Below are positions 1 to 10,889 of a stretch of DNA of 64,000 bases, piece by piece. Each line of letters starts with the position of its first letter. Positions within the stretch are counted from its first letter, which is position 1. The notes beneath the pieces were generated by a model. That model saw only the letters and a list, made by a program, of their open reading frames with translations. It was not told where the DNA came from and did not search any database. This DNA is from Ailurus styani (lineage: Eukaryota > Chordata > Mammalia > Carnivora > Ailuridae). The position numbers were made by a program, and so were the translations under genes. The DNA is taken from NCBI GenBank assembly GCA_002007465.1, contig LNAC01000032.1:1249297-1313296 (forward strand), in the 5' to 3' direction.

Positions 1-180
1 AAGAAAGTTGGCTGCAGTCTCAACTTTGTTAACTTTTACTCAGTCCTCCTGTTTTCCACAGAGTATACCAGTTCTCATTGGTGCCTGATGTCCCGGTCTT
101 AAGAAATACAACTTTGGCATTCCTTCCAGGTGGGAGAGAGGGCACCTGCCCACCTATATAGAGTCCAGGGTCTAATAACT

Positions 181-383
181 TTTTTTTTTTAATTTAAAGA
201 TTTTATTTATTTATTTATTTGACAGAAACAGCAGGAGAGGGAACACAAGCAGGGGGAGTGAGAGAGGGAGAAGCAGGCTTCCTGCTGAGCAGGGAGCCCA
301 ATGTGGAGTTCCATCCCAGCACCCTGGGACCATGACCTGAGCCTAAGGCAGATGCTTAACTGACTGAGCCACCCAGGTGCCCC
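181..383 (-). mobile_element. Can-SINE
   Basis: Full-length antisense copy: T-rich tail with AAGATTTTATTTATTT, GA-rich middle, and the head ending GAGCCACCCAGGTGCCCC. It is older than its neighbour at 400-596, with imperfect flanking repeats (TAATAACTT and TAATAGCTT). Confidence 0.9.
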
Positions 384-399
384 AGTATAATAGCTTCTT

Positions 400-596
400 T
401 TTTTTTAAGATTTTTATTTATTTATTTCACAGAGGGAGAGAGATCACAAGGAGGCAGAGAGGCAGGCAGAGAGAAAGAGGGGGAAGCAGGCTCCTTGCTG
501 AGCAGGGAGCCCGATGCGGGCCTCGATCCCAGGACCCTGAGATCATGACCTGAGCTGAAAGCAGAGGCTTTAACCCACTGAGCCACCCAGGCGCCC
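400..596 (-). mobile_element. Can-SINE with perfect TSD
   Basis: Full-length antisense copy flanked by identical AGTATAATAGCTTCTT (384-399 and 597-612). It landed directly beside the head of the SINE at 181-383. Confidence 0.95.
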
Positions 597-759
597 AGTA
601 TAATAGCTTCTTAAACAGACCTTCAACCAATCCTCATGCTTATAACCCACGATTTACCCCATATTTCTGGAGGCACTTGTTCCATCAAATCCTATGGTTA
701 AATTATATAAATTGGTTGTTTCTTAGTTTTCTTTACTGCTGCCTGATGATCAGCTTTTT

Positions 760-963
760 TTTTTTTTTTTAAAGATTTTATTTATTTATTTGACACAGAG
801 AGAAAGATCACAAGTAGGCAGAGAGGCAGGCAGAGAGAGGAGAGAGGAGGAAGCAGGCTCCCTGCTGAGCAGAGAGCCTGATGCGGGCCTCGATCCCAGG
901 ACCCTGGGATCATGACCTGAGCCGAAGGCAGAGGCTTTAACCCTCTGAGCCACCCAGGCGCCC
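760..963 (-). mobile_element. Can-SINE
   Basis: Young antisense copy with direct flanks CTGATGATCAGCTTTTT on both sides (about 743-759 and 963-979). Confidence 0.95.
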
Positions 964-1619
964 TGATGATCAGCTTTTTGGACTGTGTATGAGTTGGGGT
1001 TCAACCAAAAAGGCAAACCACTGAGAATGTGTTGTGTGACCACACAGACGTTCGTTACAGAGCTCTGACCTTGGCCAACTGTGGGAACTGGTGAAGCACT
1101 TTCTATGAGGCTGTTGTCATGTCTGATTCTGGGGCTGAAGTCCACAGAGCGGGTAGTCAGGAAAGGAAGATGGATACAAAGTGGGGAAGAAGAAACAAGC
1201 TAAGAACCACAAGCACAACCTGCAGTCCATGAGGATGGACTGAAATCTGTGTCAGTTCCTGCCGCCTCTGATTTTGGTGATAAGGGTATTCTGCGGAAGC
1301 TGGAGCCCCTCCTCAGAGAGGGAAAGTCACACACCTGGCTTAGGAGTCAGGCTGAGGAGGAGTCGGGAGAGAGTGGAGGAGCTGAAGGCCCAGCTTCTGC
1401 TTCATACTAACAAGGGGTCATCAAATCAGCAACAAAGTGTAGTGGAGGAGGTCTGCAGACAGAGAGGGACTATACCCAAAAGGCCTGCACCTGACTCAGA
1501 GGACACCATTTTGGACTTTGAGCAGATGCTGAAATGAGATGAGGCTCTGGGGGCCTTGGATGCAGGTGAGTGTATTTTTTGCCCCTTGGAGGTATGTAAG
1601 TCATTAGATGGTCTGTTGT
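964..1619. other. Unidentified stretch
   Basis: No repeat or gene is recognised. An open frame at 1274-1537 (+, 87 codons, ending LDFEQMLK) has no family I know and no clear splice context; it is probably chance or an old retroposed fragment. Confidence 0.4.
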
Positions 1620-1950
1620 ATGTGGTTTGCAAATATGGGCCACTACACAAAGGATCCATGAGTGCATGGGGACATACGTAAATCTACACGTGATAGAACT
1701 GTACGAATTTGTACAGAACTGAACACACATACACACACATATAGCCAAACAAGGACAAGGAAAACTGGGAAATAAAACTGGTGGATTATATCAATGTTAG
1801 TATCATCATCCTGAGTCTGATGTTATACTAGCTTTGCAAAATACTGCCATTGGGAAAAAATGGGTAAGCTGTACACCAGATCTCCCTGTATTATCCTCTT
1901 AAAAACTACCTGTGAATCTGCAATTATCTCAATAAATATTTCAATAAAAA
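1620..1950 (+). mobile_element. Old LINE-1 3' end
   Basis: The order of short blocks (acacacac run, GTGGATTATATCAATGT, TTTGCAAAATA, ATTATCTCAATAAA) is that of ancient mammalian L1 3' ends of the L1M group. Confidence 0.55.
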
Positions 1951-1959
1951 AAGATACCC

Positions 1960-2345
1960 ACAGTGATCTCCTTCCTGACATTTTCACCCTTTAATGACGC
2001 CTTCCCTGTGGGTGTGAGCAGAACCCAGTGACTTGCTTCTAACAAAAAGAATATGGTAAAAGTGATGCAATGTTACTTCCACGATCAGGTTCTAAGACTG
2101 ACTTCTATCTGCTGGTCTAGCTCTGCTGCCTCGCACCCTGCATGCTTTGATGAACCAAGCTGCCGTATTGGAGAGGCAAGGAATTGAGGGTAACCTTCGG
2201 CCAAGAGCCAACATCATGATTTCAGCCTGGGATAGACCCTGAAGCACGCCTGGATTCCTGACCCACGGAAACCAGTAGATAAATGTGCATTGTTTTAACC
2301 ACTAAGTTTTGGTGCATTTTTGTTATATAATAATAGATAATACTA
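1960..2345 (+). mobile_element. MaLR LTR fragment (MLT1-like)
   Basis: The sequence contains TATGGTAAAAGTGATGC near the start and CCACTAAGTTTTGG with AATAATAGATAATA near the end, which are landmarks of MLT1 LTRs of the non-autonomous ERVL-MaLR group. It is strongly diverged. Confidence 0.65.
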
Positions 2346-2530
2346 GCTTGTTATCATTTGTCTGCTTTCTAGCACCAGTATTCAGTTGTGATTGCTTCTT
2401 TCCTCAATTTCTTTATCATTGTGGGTGTGTATCTTTTTAATTCCTGTATTCTTGTTTCATTAGGATTTCAGGAAGGAAACTTGTAGTTGTTCAATTTGCC
2501 ATCTTTTACTGAAATCACACTCAGATCTTC

Positions 2531-2906
2531 TGTTATGGACTGAATGGTTGTGTCCCAGCAAAATTCCTATGTTGAAGCTCTAATCACCAATGGGATACTA
2601 GGAGGCAGAGCCTCTGGGAGGAAATTAGATTCTGATGAGGTCAAGGGGATGGAGCCCTCATGATGGGCTTAGTTCTCTTGTAAGAAGAGTAAGGACACCA
2701 GAGCTTTCTCCCCAGCCATGCAAGGACATGATGAGAAGGTAGGGGGGTCTGTGGGTTGAGAAGAAGGTTCAAACCAGGAACCAAATCTGCCGCATCTTGA
2801 CCTTGGAACTTCTCAGCCTCCAAAATTGTGATCAAAAAATACCTGTTGTTCAACCCATTCCATGTATGGTATTTAGTTACAGAAGTCTGAGCTGACTAGT
2901 AGACCA
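2531..2906 (+). mobile_element. MaLR LTR (MST/MLT-like)
   Basis: It starts TGTTATGGACTGAATGGTTG and has GAGCCCTCATGATGGG in the middle and AGCCTCCAAAATTGTGA, then TATGGTATTTAGTTA, near the end. These are landmarks of mammalian MaLR LTRs. It lies in the same orientation as the MLT1-like fragment just upstream. Confidence 0.75.
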
Positions 2907-4097
2907 CAAGACCAACAAAATTAATTAAAAAAATGAATGAGCGGTCTCTTTTAAATGAGTTATTTTATTCTAAAATTTTCAAGTCATCAATCTAGTAAAG
3001 GAGATCAGGAGAAATTCTATGCTCCGAAATGCACTCTTTTCATTTTAATCACTTGATCAATGCAGCATAATCACAGGGCTTTATGTTCTTATAGATTTAG
3101 CTAGCAGTGGAATTTAAAATGCCCCAGTTTGCCATCTGCTTCCGTTCTGCCAGCATGAGTGATACCAATAAAAGGAAATTGCCTTCAAACCATCAGCCTC
3201 TTTTCTAACAGAGAGAAAAAATACATGGCTAGAATTCTACTTGAACCACAGAGAAATTTGACCCTAATTTCTAACAATCCTCACTCGTATGATGTATAAG
3301 CAACTGAATTACCCCTTTTACCTCTCTATTAAGTCACTACTTCCAAAAAAATAGGTACTATCAGAATTGTGAAAGCACCTTTGGTGGATCTGGAGAAATA
3401 AAACTTCCGTGGATTTCTCAGTGTTCTTACAAAAGCCATAGCCTCTGAAACAACGAAAATATAAGATATAAAAATAACAAATGTTTGCTTTCACTTCTCT
3501 TATGATTTTGTTTTTCATAAACCGTGAGGATTAGATCTATAGCCATTTGTCTAGTTAACTGCTTGTTCCAAAAGGGATAATAAAACTTATCTCCACAAGA
3601 GGGCCAAATGGTTACAGCCCAGACTAGGCACAGAGGCTAAATTCCCAACATGCCAGGAAGGCAGAAGCATTCTCTTCCCAGGTATTTACAGAAGCGTGGA
3701 CCCTGGAGACATCTGGACATAAAAATCCAGAAGACAGGATGTTTATCTGGCCCTCAGAGAGATGCATCTGTATTCCAAAGGTTAGGGTAAGAACCTAAGA
3801 ACCTTTCCAGCGTATCTAAAAGGAGCAAAGGCTTTTCTCCCTCCCTATGAGAGAGGAGGGGAGCGACTGCCTCTCTTCTGTATATAAATGGAGAAAATAC
3901 ACCAGCGTCCTCTCCCTTCTATGGGGCGAAACCTGCCACCTGCACAGAGAAATTCCATGAGCTTTCATTGCTCCATGGTACTCTAGTTGTTGATCTGGTT
4001 GTACCAACAAAGAATTTTTTTTTAATGAAGCATTATTTTCCCTGACCCAGATGTCCTGTCTTTCCATAGTACTCATGTATATGTGTATATAGAGGTA
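2907..4097. other. Unique AT-rich intron sequence
   Basis: No gene, RNA or repeat recognised. Small open frames show no family features. Confidence 0.5.
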
Positions 4098-4105
4098 TCA
4101 ACCAC

Positions 4106-4281
4106 GGGGCACCTGCGTGGCTCAGTTAGTTGAGCATCTGACTCTTGGTTTTGGTCAGGTCATGAGCTGTGGGGCTCGAGCTCAGTGGGAAGTCTGAGAT
4201 TCTCTCTCTCCCTCTGCCCCTCCCCTTGCTCACTCACACTCTCTCTCAAATAAATAAATCTTTAAAGAGAGACAGAGACTC
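4106..4281 (+). mobile_element. Can-SINE (older)
   Basis: Head GGGGCACCTGCGTGGCTCAG, CT-rich middle and AAATAAATAAATCTTTAAAG tail; flanked by TCAACCAC (4098-4105, 4282-4289). Confidence 0.9.
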
Positions 4282-4289
4282 TCAACCAC

Positions 4290-4957
4290 ATAACTATACA
4301 AGTAGGCTAACACCTCACACCCTGTACCGTTCTCTATAAAAGAATGAGGAAAAGAAAACCCAAGAGCGATCAAGCCAGTTAGAAAGGGAGCATCCACTAG
4401 GCAGCAAATCGAACCCCCTCGATGTACTGTAGATTAGTCTTATAGAACAGGCCTCCTCAGACGTGAGAGATGCACATGGGGTCCAAAATCTAAATATGAT
4501 AAAAACATGTCCCCAACGTCCTACCCCCCCATGAAGGAGCTGTGGGCCTCTCAGTTCCAGCCCAGCCTGTCTAGTTCTTGTTCTCAAAGCTAAGCTTAGC
4601 AATTAGGGTCTTTCCCAGCTCCCTGCCAGACCTATTCCTACCACTAGCTTACAGGGACCTGGGGATGTGCAAGTACCTAAGGCAACGTCTCAGCCCCAAA
4701 GAGCTGACTGTTTTTAAGTCCACATGGGTTCCTACAAGCATCAGATGGATGATTGTGTCGGACTGCTCTTTAAAACAGCTTTTAATCTATGAATACACCA
4801 TTTTCCTATAGCAGCACAGCAGAGTACAAAGTGGAAAATGTAGGCTACTCAACATCTGGATGAAAGCTTGGAAATCCATTGGAGGCACTTAACACTAGTA
4901 AGGAAAGAAAAACTGCATCTGAGGGGAAAAGGTCACCAAACTCTATCCTTTTTTTAA
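4290..4957. other. Unique intron sequence
   Basis: No gene or repeat recognised. Confidence 0.45.
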
Positions 4958-5060
4958 AAATAAGGGCACCAGAACCCAAAAAGGTGAAGGAATTGCTAAG
5001 GTCACACAGGTAGTAGCAGAACAAGCACTAGAACCCAGATCTCCCGAGTCACAATCAAGG
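4958..5060 (-). mobile_element. MIR fragment
   Basis: AAGGTCACACAGGTAGTAGC followed by AGAACCCAGATCTC is the reverse complement of the conserved MIR core. Confidence 0.7.
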
Positions 5061-5267
5061 TACTTTTGCCAGTTCACCACTAAAAATCTGCATTTCTTAT
5101 TGGGGAAATGGGTTTGCTCATCACAGCCTAGATAATATATCCCTAAAGCCCTGGTCCAATGAGCAACTTCCAACTCATTTGCATCTCCAAGATATCTCAG
5201 TTCTAGGAAAATGCTACCCTGCACAGGACATACATTTCTAACCGTAAATTAATGTAAACATCATTTT

Positions 5268-5386
5268 ATTTTTTTTAAAGATTTTAGTTATTTGACAGAG
5301 AGGCAGGCAGAGAGAGAGGAGGAAGCAGGCTCCCTGCTGAGCAGAGAGCCGGATGTGAGGCTTGATCCCACACACCCAGGCACCCC
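5268..5386 (-). mobile_element. Can-SINE, internally deleted
   Basis: The tail, GA-rich middle and last head bases are present, but the stretch between GATCCCA and CACCCAGGCACC is missing. Perfect TSD TGTAAACATCATTTTA flanks it (5252-5267 and 5387-5402). Confidence 0.9.
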
Positions 5387-5420
5387 TGTAAACATCATTT
5401 TAATGAGATATTTAAGTTAG

Positions 5421-5617
5421 GTGGCACCTGGGTGGCTCAGTGGGTTAAAGCCTCTGCCTTCGGCTCAGGTCATGATCTCAGGGTCCTGAGATCGAGCCCC
5501 GCATCGGGCTCTCTGCTCAGCAGGGAACCTGCTTCCTCCTCTCTCTGCCTGCCTCTCTGACTCCTTGTAATCTCTCTCTGTGTGTCAAATAAATAAATAA
5601 ATAATCCTTAAAAAAAT
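5421..5617 (+). mobile_element. Can-SINE
   Basis: Full-length sense copy with GTGGGTTAAAGCCTCTGCC head and AAATAAATAAATAAATAATCC tail. It lies 34 bp from an antisense copy, so the pair forms an inverted repeat. Confidence 0.95.
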
Positions 5618-6239
5618 AAGAGATTTAAGTTTGACCAGCATGGCTCAGGTCCCACTAGGGCTGGACTTGCACCACAAACTGACAAAAACCAAGATTTTGA
5701 ATCCTGGAGACCACTCCCAGGATCCAGCAGAGAACATCTGAAAGTAGAGCCACCTCCAAGGACTTCCCTTAACACTATGCAGTGTAAAGATGGTAGATAC
5801 TCTGGAAATACATGCTTTGTGGATAAAGTTAAGTTTACTTAACTTCAGAAAAAAACAGTAAAGGCTGCCAAGTTGTTTCTTGTAATTCGGGCATTTTCCA
5901 TAACTCAAGATTTTTTCCATCATAGAAGACATGCGGCCAAAAGAGGTCAAAGAGGATGAAACAAAAGCTGGGAGGGAAGGAATGGGATTTTGAATGCAAA
6001 CTACACAAAAGTTTGACCTGATTTGAAATTCAATCCCAAGCAAAGCTCAGCACTTAATTAAGGCTTCGAATTGCACTGTAAACTATGATACCCAATTCTG
6101 TTCTTGGACCACAGTGCTTAATTAAAGATCCATCATTAAGAATACCTTCTACCTTCTCCAACATTCACCTTTTTTCTTCCCAAATAAAATGATAGCTGGT
6201 TTTTTGGTTTTTTTTTTTTTTTTTTTTTTAGCTCTTTTC
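5618..6239. other. Unique intron sequence
   Basis: No gene or repeat recognised. The minus-strand open frame of 132 codons (5645-6043) has no recognisable motif. Confidence 0.45.
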
Positions 6240-6375
6240 TTTTTATTTTTTTTTTAAGCAGCCTCCACGCCCAGCATGGAGCCCAATGCAGGGCTTGAAA
6301 TCATGACCCCGAGATCAAGACCTGAGCTGAGATCAAGAGTCAGACACTTAACAACCTGAGCCAACTAGGCATCCC
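6240..6375 (-). mobile_element. Can-SINE, old and diverged
   Basis: GAGATCAAGACCTGAGCTGA and CCTGAGCCAACTAGGCATCCC mark a decayed head; the GA-rich middle is lost. Confidence 0.75.
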
Positions 6376-6545
6376 TTGGCTGTTTTCTTTTTTAAAACAT
6401 ATTAAATGTCAAGGATGTTCGATGCTTTCTCATTCCAAAGTTAAAATTTAAGCATTCTTCAGAGACGATAAATGCCCAGTCTATTTATTCCAACACATTT
6501 GGCTGATATAAAAGAGTTGACTGGCTGTATTCTGAACAGCTGAAA

Positions 6546-6591
6546 AAATATATATATACACACACGCACACACACATGCACACACACACAC
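6546..6591. repeat. (TA)n/(CA)n microsatellite
   Basis: Compound run: ATATATATATA then ACACACACGCACACACAC with a few interruptions. Confidence 0.9.
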
Positions 6592-7854
6592 TGATCTATT
6601 GAAATACTTTCACGATTAATTCGTTTGAGCCAATTCAGAGAACAAAATAAAATTAACTATTTGATTACAGAAAGAAAACTGCACACACGTACTTTAAAAG
6701 TAAAAGGAATTCAATGAGCTAAATGTCAGATTGAAGTTTTCAAACCAGTCTCCCTTTTAATCAGGTCTTACTGGCAATGTGAAAAATCGAGGACACAGAT
6801 CATAATTATAGGAGAATCTGACCCAATTCTCTCACAATTTAAACTCCCTCCAGAAGGCCCACTTTCATATTTATGCAGCTGCAGCCCTCCTCCACCACCC
6901 CTGTGTGTCCCAACCTGGGACGCCTGTCTTTCTCGCTGCAAGGCTCCATCCTCGCTGCAAGGCTTCGGGGCTGTCTTCGTGAGGCATTCTCTCAGGGGCT
7001 AGTTGGGCACTGCCCTTGTCTCTCCCCTTTTAATGCCAGCGTCTAGCAACCCAACAATGAGCCCCACAGTACCGCTCACGGTTCTCCTGGAAAGCTTAAA
7101 AATCTCACTGAATTGGCCACAAGGTGTGACATTCCAAAGAACACATGGAAATTGGACCCCCCCCCCCATAACCTTCGCAACAGAACGCTTTCGACAACCC
7201 ACATAGAATCCAGGAAGCAATGTTTTAGCCATAGTTACCAAGTGCTCCAAATGCACCCAGATGGTATCTCTTGGTAAATACTCACTTTTAGAAATTCTCA
7301 GGGCCCTGCTGAATTCTGAAGAGCAGTGGCAGCCTTCTACACAGCAGGGGTCATTAAATATAAATGGTAGAAGGAAGGCTACACCTCTTCCCTCAGGCTC
7401 TTCTCCCCTAGGGAGACCTAGTAACACCTGGCCAATGAGCACATCTGGGACTAAGTACAGGTTGACACAGTACTTTTGGAGTCCCAACTTTATCCTTGGA
7501 CTCACTCTACCATTCAGAAGACAGAAAGGCAGCACCAGGGAAATTTACACAGGCTTAAATTTGACCTCCCTGCCTTCACATCACTGATACAGTGCCAAGG
7601 AGCAATCGTGTTCAATGATCTAGAGAAAATATTTAATGCAGTATATTAATGAAGATGATGAATTAAAGAAAAATACAAAATGGCTAAAACCTCTAACATG
7701 GCATCAATAGTTTATTACTTGGTCCAAAGTTGGAGATATGCATGTATGTTGCATTAACCGTCTTAAGGAAATCAAGTTTTTTCAATTATAGTACCAGTTT
7801 TCAAATGTCTTTCCATTTTTCTGAATAAGAACACTCATGATGTAGGAAAGACAA
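6592..7854. other. Unique sequence with a long minus-strand open frame
   Basis: No repeat recognised. The frame at 6999-7535 (-, 178 codons) is long for non-GC-rich spacer but has no known domain. A short tandem copy of CTCGCTGCAAGGCT occurs at about 6931-6965. Confidence 0.4.
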
Positions 7855-8630
7855 TGTTAGGGTTCGAAGCCAACAGCCAAGAAAGAATTCTTGAGAGGTC
7901 TTTGGTGCAAAAGGGTGATTTTATTAAAGCATGGGGATAGGACCCATGGCCAGGAAGATACACCGGGGTCATGAGGGGTCGCCCATTATATATACTTTTT
8001 TTTTTTTTAAAGATTTTATTTATTTGACAGACAGCGATTACAAGTATGCAGAGAGGCAGGCAGAGAGAGAGGGGAAAGCAGGCTCTCCGCTGAGCAGAGA
8101 GCCCGATGTGGGGCTCGATCCCAGGATCCTGAGATCATGACCTGAGCCGAAGGCAGAGGCTTAACCCACTGAGCCACCCAGGTGCCCCCATTATATATAC
8201 TTTCAAGTTGGGAGGGGATTAGGGATAGTTTAAGTCTCTCAGGCACCTTGGAAGCAAGATTTCCAGGACCTTGAGTCAGCTAGCTACTGTTGGGAAAAGG
8301 TCATTTATTACTATCTAATAAAACCTTAGTCATGAGACCCTTCAGATGTATATGTGTGGACCATATGCTTGGGGAATAATCGTGAACATGTATCTTGGGG
8401 GGTTTAGAGATAAAGAAGTTTCCAACGGAATTTTTATACGTTAAAGTAGACTTACGGGATCCTGGGCGGGGAGGGTCAGGCTATGTTTGCCTTTTGCCCT
8501 TAGCAAAGTATTAACATCTAGGCAGTTGAGTCCCTAGAGGAAGGTCACTCTGCCTGTTTCAAGGACTTGTCAATGGGCTGTAGGTAGTAAGGAAATTTAA
8601 TACTTTTTTCTTCTGCCTTTGTTTCCCACA
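7855..8630 (-). mobile_element. Solo endogenous retrovirus LTR, split by a SINE
   Basis: Read on the minus strand, it begins TGTGGGAAAC and ends CCCTAACA, the TG...CA ends of a retroviral LTR. It has a TATA-like GTATATAATGG, then AATAAA about 60 nt before the 3' end (U3, R, U5 order). No internal retroviral sequence adjoins it, so it is a solo LTR left by recombination. Flanks show only a weak duplication (ACAA and TCAA). A Can-SINE occupies 7999-8186, so the LTR itself is about 570 bp. I cannot name the family. Confidence 0.75.
7999..8186 (-). mobile_element. Can-SINE inside the LTR
   Basis: Antisense copy with near-perfect TSD CCCATTATATATACTTT (7982-7998 and about 8187-8203). The duplicated target includes the LTR TATA box. 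Confidence 0.95.
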
Positions 8631-8902
8631 TCAATTCACACTGGTTTCCAAATAAATTCTAATACGGCCAGTGACACTGGCCACTTGATCTACTGATCAT
8701 TAGGCAAGTAGACACAGAAAGGAATTCTGCCTTTCTCACACTCTCACAGTGCACCAAAATGACCTCAAATAATCATTCGGTCTCTCAGTCCAACATATGC
8801 TTGAAAGGCAAGAGGACAACAAACACTAAGTGGGGCTCCAAGCTCCAGTAACTGTTCCACCCAACTCTGCAGGAGAACTGGAAATCAAGTGTCTTTCCTC
8901 AA

Positions 8903-9114
8903 TTTTTTTTTAATTAATTAATTAATTTATTTATTTGACATGGGGAGAGAGAGAGAGAGCAGATCACAAGCAGGCAGAGAGGCAAGGGAGAGAGAGGAGG
9001 AAGCAGGCTCCCTGCTGAGCAGAGAGCCCGATGCGGGCCTCGATCCTAGGACCCTGAGATCATGACCTGAGCTGAAGGCAGAGGCTTTAACCCACTGAGC
9101 CACCCAGGTGCCCC
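8903..9114 (-). mobile_element. Can-SINE
   Basis: Antisense full-length copy with (TTAA)n-like tail and head ending GAGCCACCCAGGTGCCCC. Confidence 0.93.
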
Positions 9115-9580
9115 AAGTTTTCTTTTTAACAAAAGACGGGACAACCATGTTTTCTTATTATTCTAGTGATTCCCAGCATACTATCCCCAGTTTTTAGGGA
9201 AAACTCCTGTTTTTTCTTAATTATGTAGGAAAATATGGACATGAAGATTACTGAAACCCCATTGAGTATCATCCCAAAATGGCCGTTTGGAACTATCACA
9301 TCCAAGAAAGATGTGTGTTTAAATTTGCACGTGCACACCTAGCCAACCTGCTCTAGCCTGGAAGTGATTATTGGTACTTTCAAAGAAACATTACTGTGTT
9401 ACACCTAGAAAGAATGAAGAAAATATTAGACCATGAGTGGAATCTCTCAAGTAAATGCCTAAAAAGGACTGGATTTATAAGACAGAACATACCTTAAAAA
9501 TGTTTTTTCCTGGCTCACTTATTGGCAATATATCCACATGTATATCACTGCTTTCTAATTATTCCCATGACTTATTAAGA
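9115..9580. other. Unique intron sequence
   Basis: No gene or repeat recognised. Confidence 0.45.
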
Positions 9581-9589
9581 AAAAGCATG

Positions 9590-9862
9590 GGTGGGGGGGG
9601 CGCCTGGGTGGCTCAGTCAGTTAAGTGTCTGCCCTCGGCTCAGGTCATGATCCTGGGGTCCTGGTCAAGCCCCGCATTGGGCTCCCTGCTTGGCCAGGAG
9701 CCTGCTTCTCCCTCTCCTGCTGCTGCTCCCCCTGCTTGTGCTCTCTCATTCTCTGTCAGATAGATAGATAAAACCTTGGAAGGAAGGAAGGAAGGAAGGA
9801 AGGAGGGAGGGAGGGAAGGGAAAGGAGGCAGGGAGAGAGGGAGGGAGGGAGGGAGGAAAAGC
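9590..9862 (+). mobile_element. Can-SINE with expanded purine tail
   Basis: Sense copy; its tail has grown into about 80 bp of (GGAA)n then (GGGA)n (9779-9857). AAAAGCATG flanks both ends (about 9582 and 9862). Confidence 0.93.
9779..9857. repeat. (GGAA)n/(GGGA)n purine tract
   Basis: All-purine run on the plus strand, derived from the SINE tail. Confidence 0.95.
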
Positions 9863-10889
9863 AAAAGCATGAGGGGACTTTCTGGTGTGCTGGAGATATT
9901 CCTATATCTTTACAGGGGTAGATGATTACACAAGTCTACGTGTGGTCAAAAGTAGAACGTATGCACACAGGATGTAGTTCACTGTATCTAAATTTTATCT
10001 TAAAAAAAAATACTTGTCTCTAGTGAGGTTTGCTTTTTGCAGTGGCACAGAAAAGAGATTCTAAAGCTACTATTTTCTGTGTGCTTGAACAAATGATTAA
10101 ACATACTTAAATAAAGCAGACAGATGTAACCTCACAGTCAGAGATGTAACCTTTGGTGTTGGATTGGAATTACAGGAATCATATGAATTCACAGTATATA
10201 TATGTATGTTATATAAAATATATAGTGTGTTATAAAATATACAAAAATAAATATTTTATATATATATAATAATTTTCTTATGTTTCTTTCTTATTAGCTT
10301 GGTTTTCTGAGATAGTGCTACAACTGGTACCCAGGAACACGCCTCGCCAGCAGATCTTGGTTTTTAAATACCATCATCCACTAAAAGAAACTTGGGCTCT
10401 TTGAAGAAAAACCTAACTCTTATGTTAGGGCAGAAAAAACACAAAATGAGCCTTGGAACATATTGCTGCACTGCAAAGGAAGTGCTGAAAGAATGACAGG
10501 GAAGACATCAAAATAATGCAAAGGTCCCACTGGCCAAATTTGAGCACGATAATAAATAATAAGAAATTATAACCCATTTATTAAAATCAGAATCTATGAG
10601 TGCCTACTGATATCAGCACTTTGAACTTAAGATTTTGGAACTGCAGATAAAGGGGCTGTGCTTTTGTACCACAAAGTGTGTAGACCATGTTAGATAAACT
10701 CCATCTAACTGCAGTTTCCTATCAGCTATTTTAGTACCACACCTCTAGTATGAAAGTGGGAACAATACCCCAAGCAATGTGAAGTACACAGGGACTAGGC
10801 AGGAAGAAGATAATAAAACCTCATGCTAATACCCTCAGAGATAAGACTTTACATTCAGAAAGCAAGAACAGGATGTCATTTTCTTTTAA
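9863..10889. other. AT-rich unique sequence
   Basis: No gene recognised. An AT-rich low-complexity block (ATATA repeats) lies at about 10193-10270. Confidence 0.5.

Noticed and set aside
786..1145. Open frames with GAWVAQ or APGWLSGLKPLLSAQVMISGSWD-like translations, repeated throughout
   Set aside because: The same peptides recur wherever a Can-SINE lies, because they are translations of the SINE head. They are not genes.
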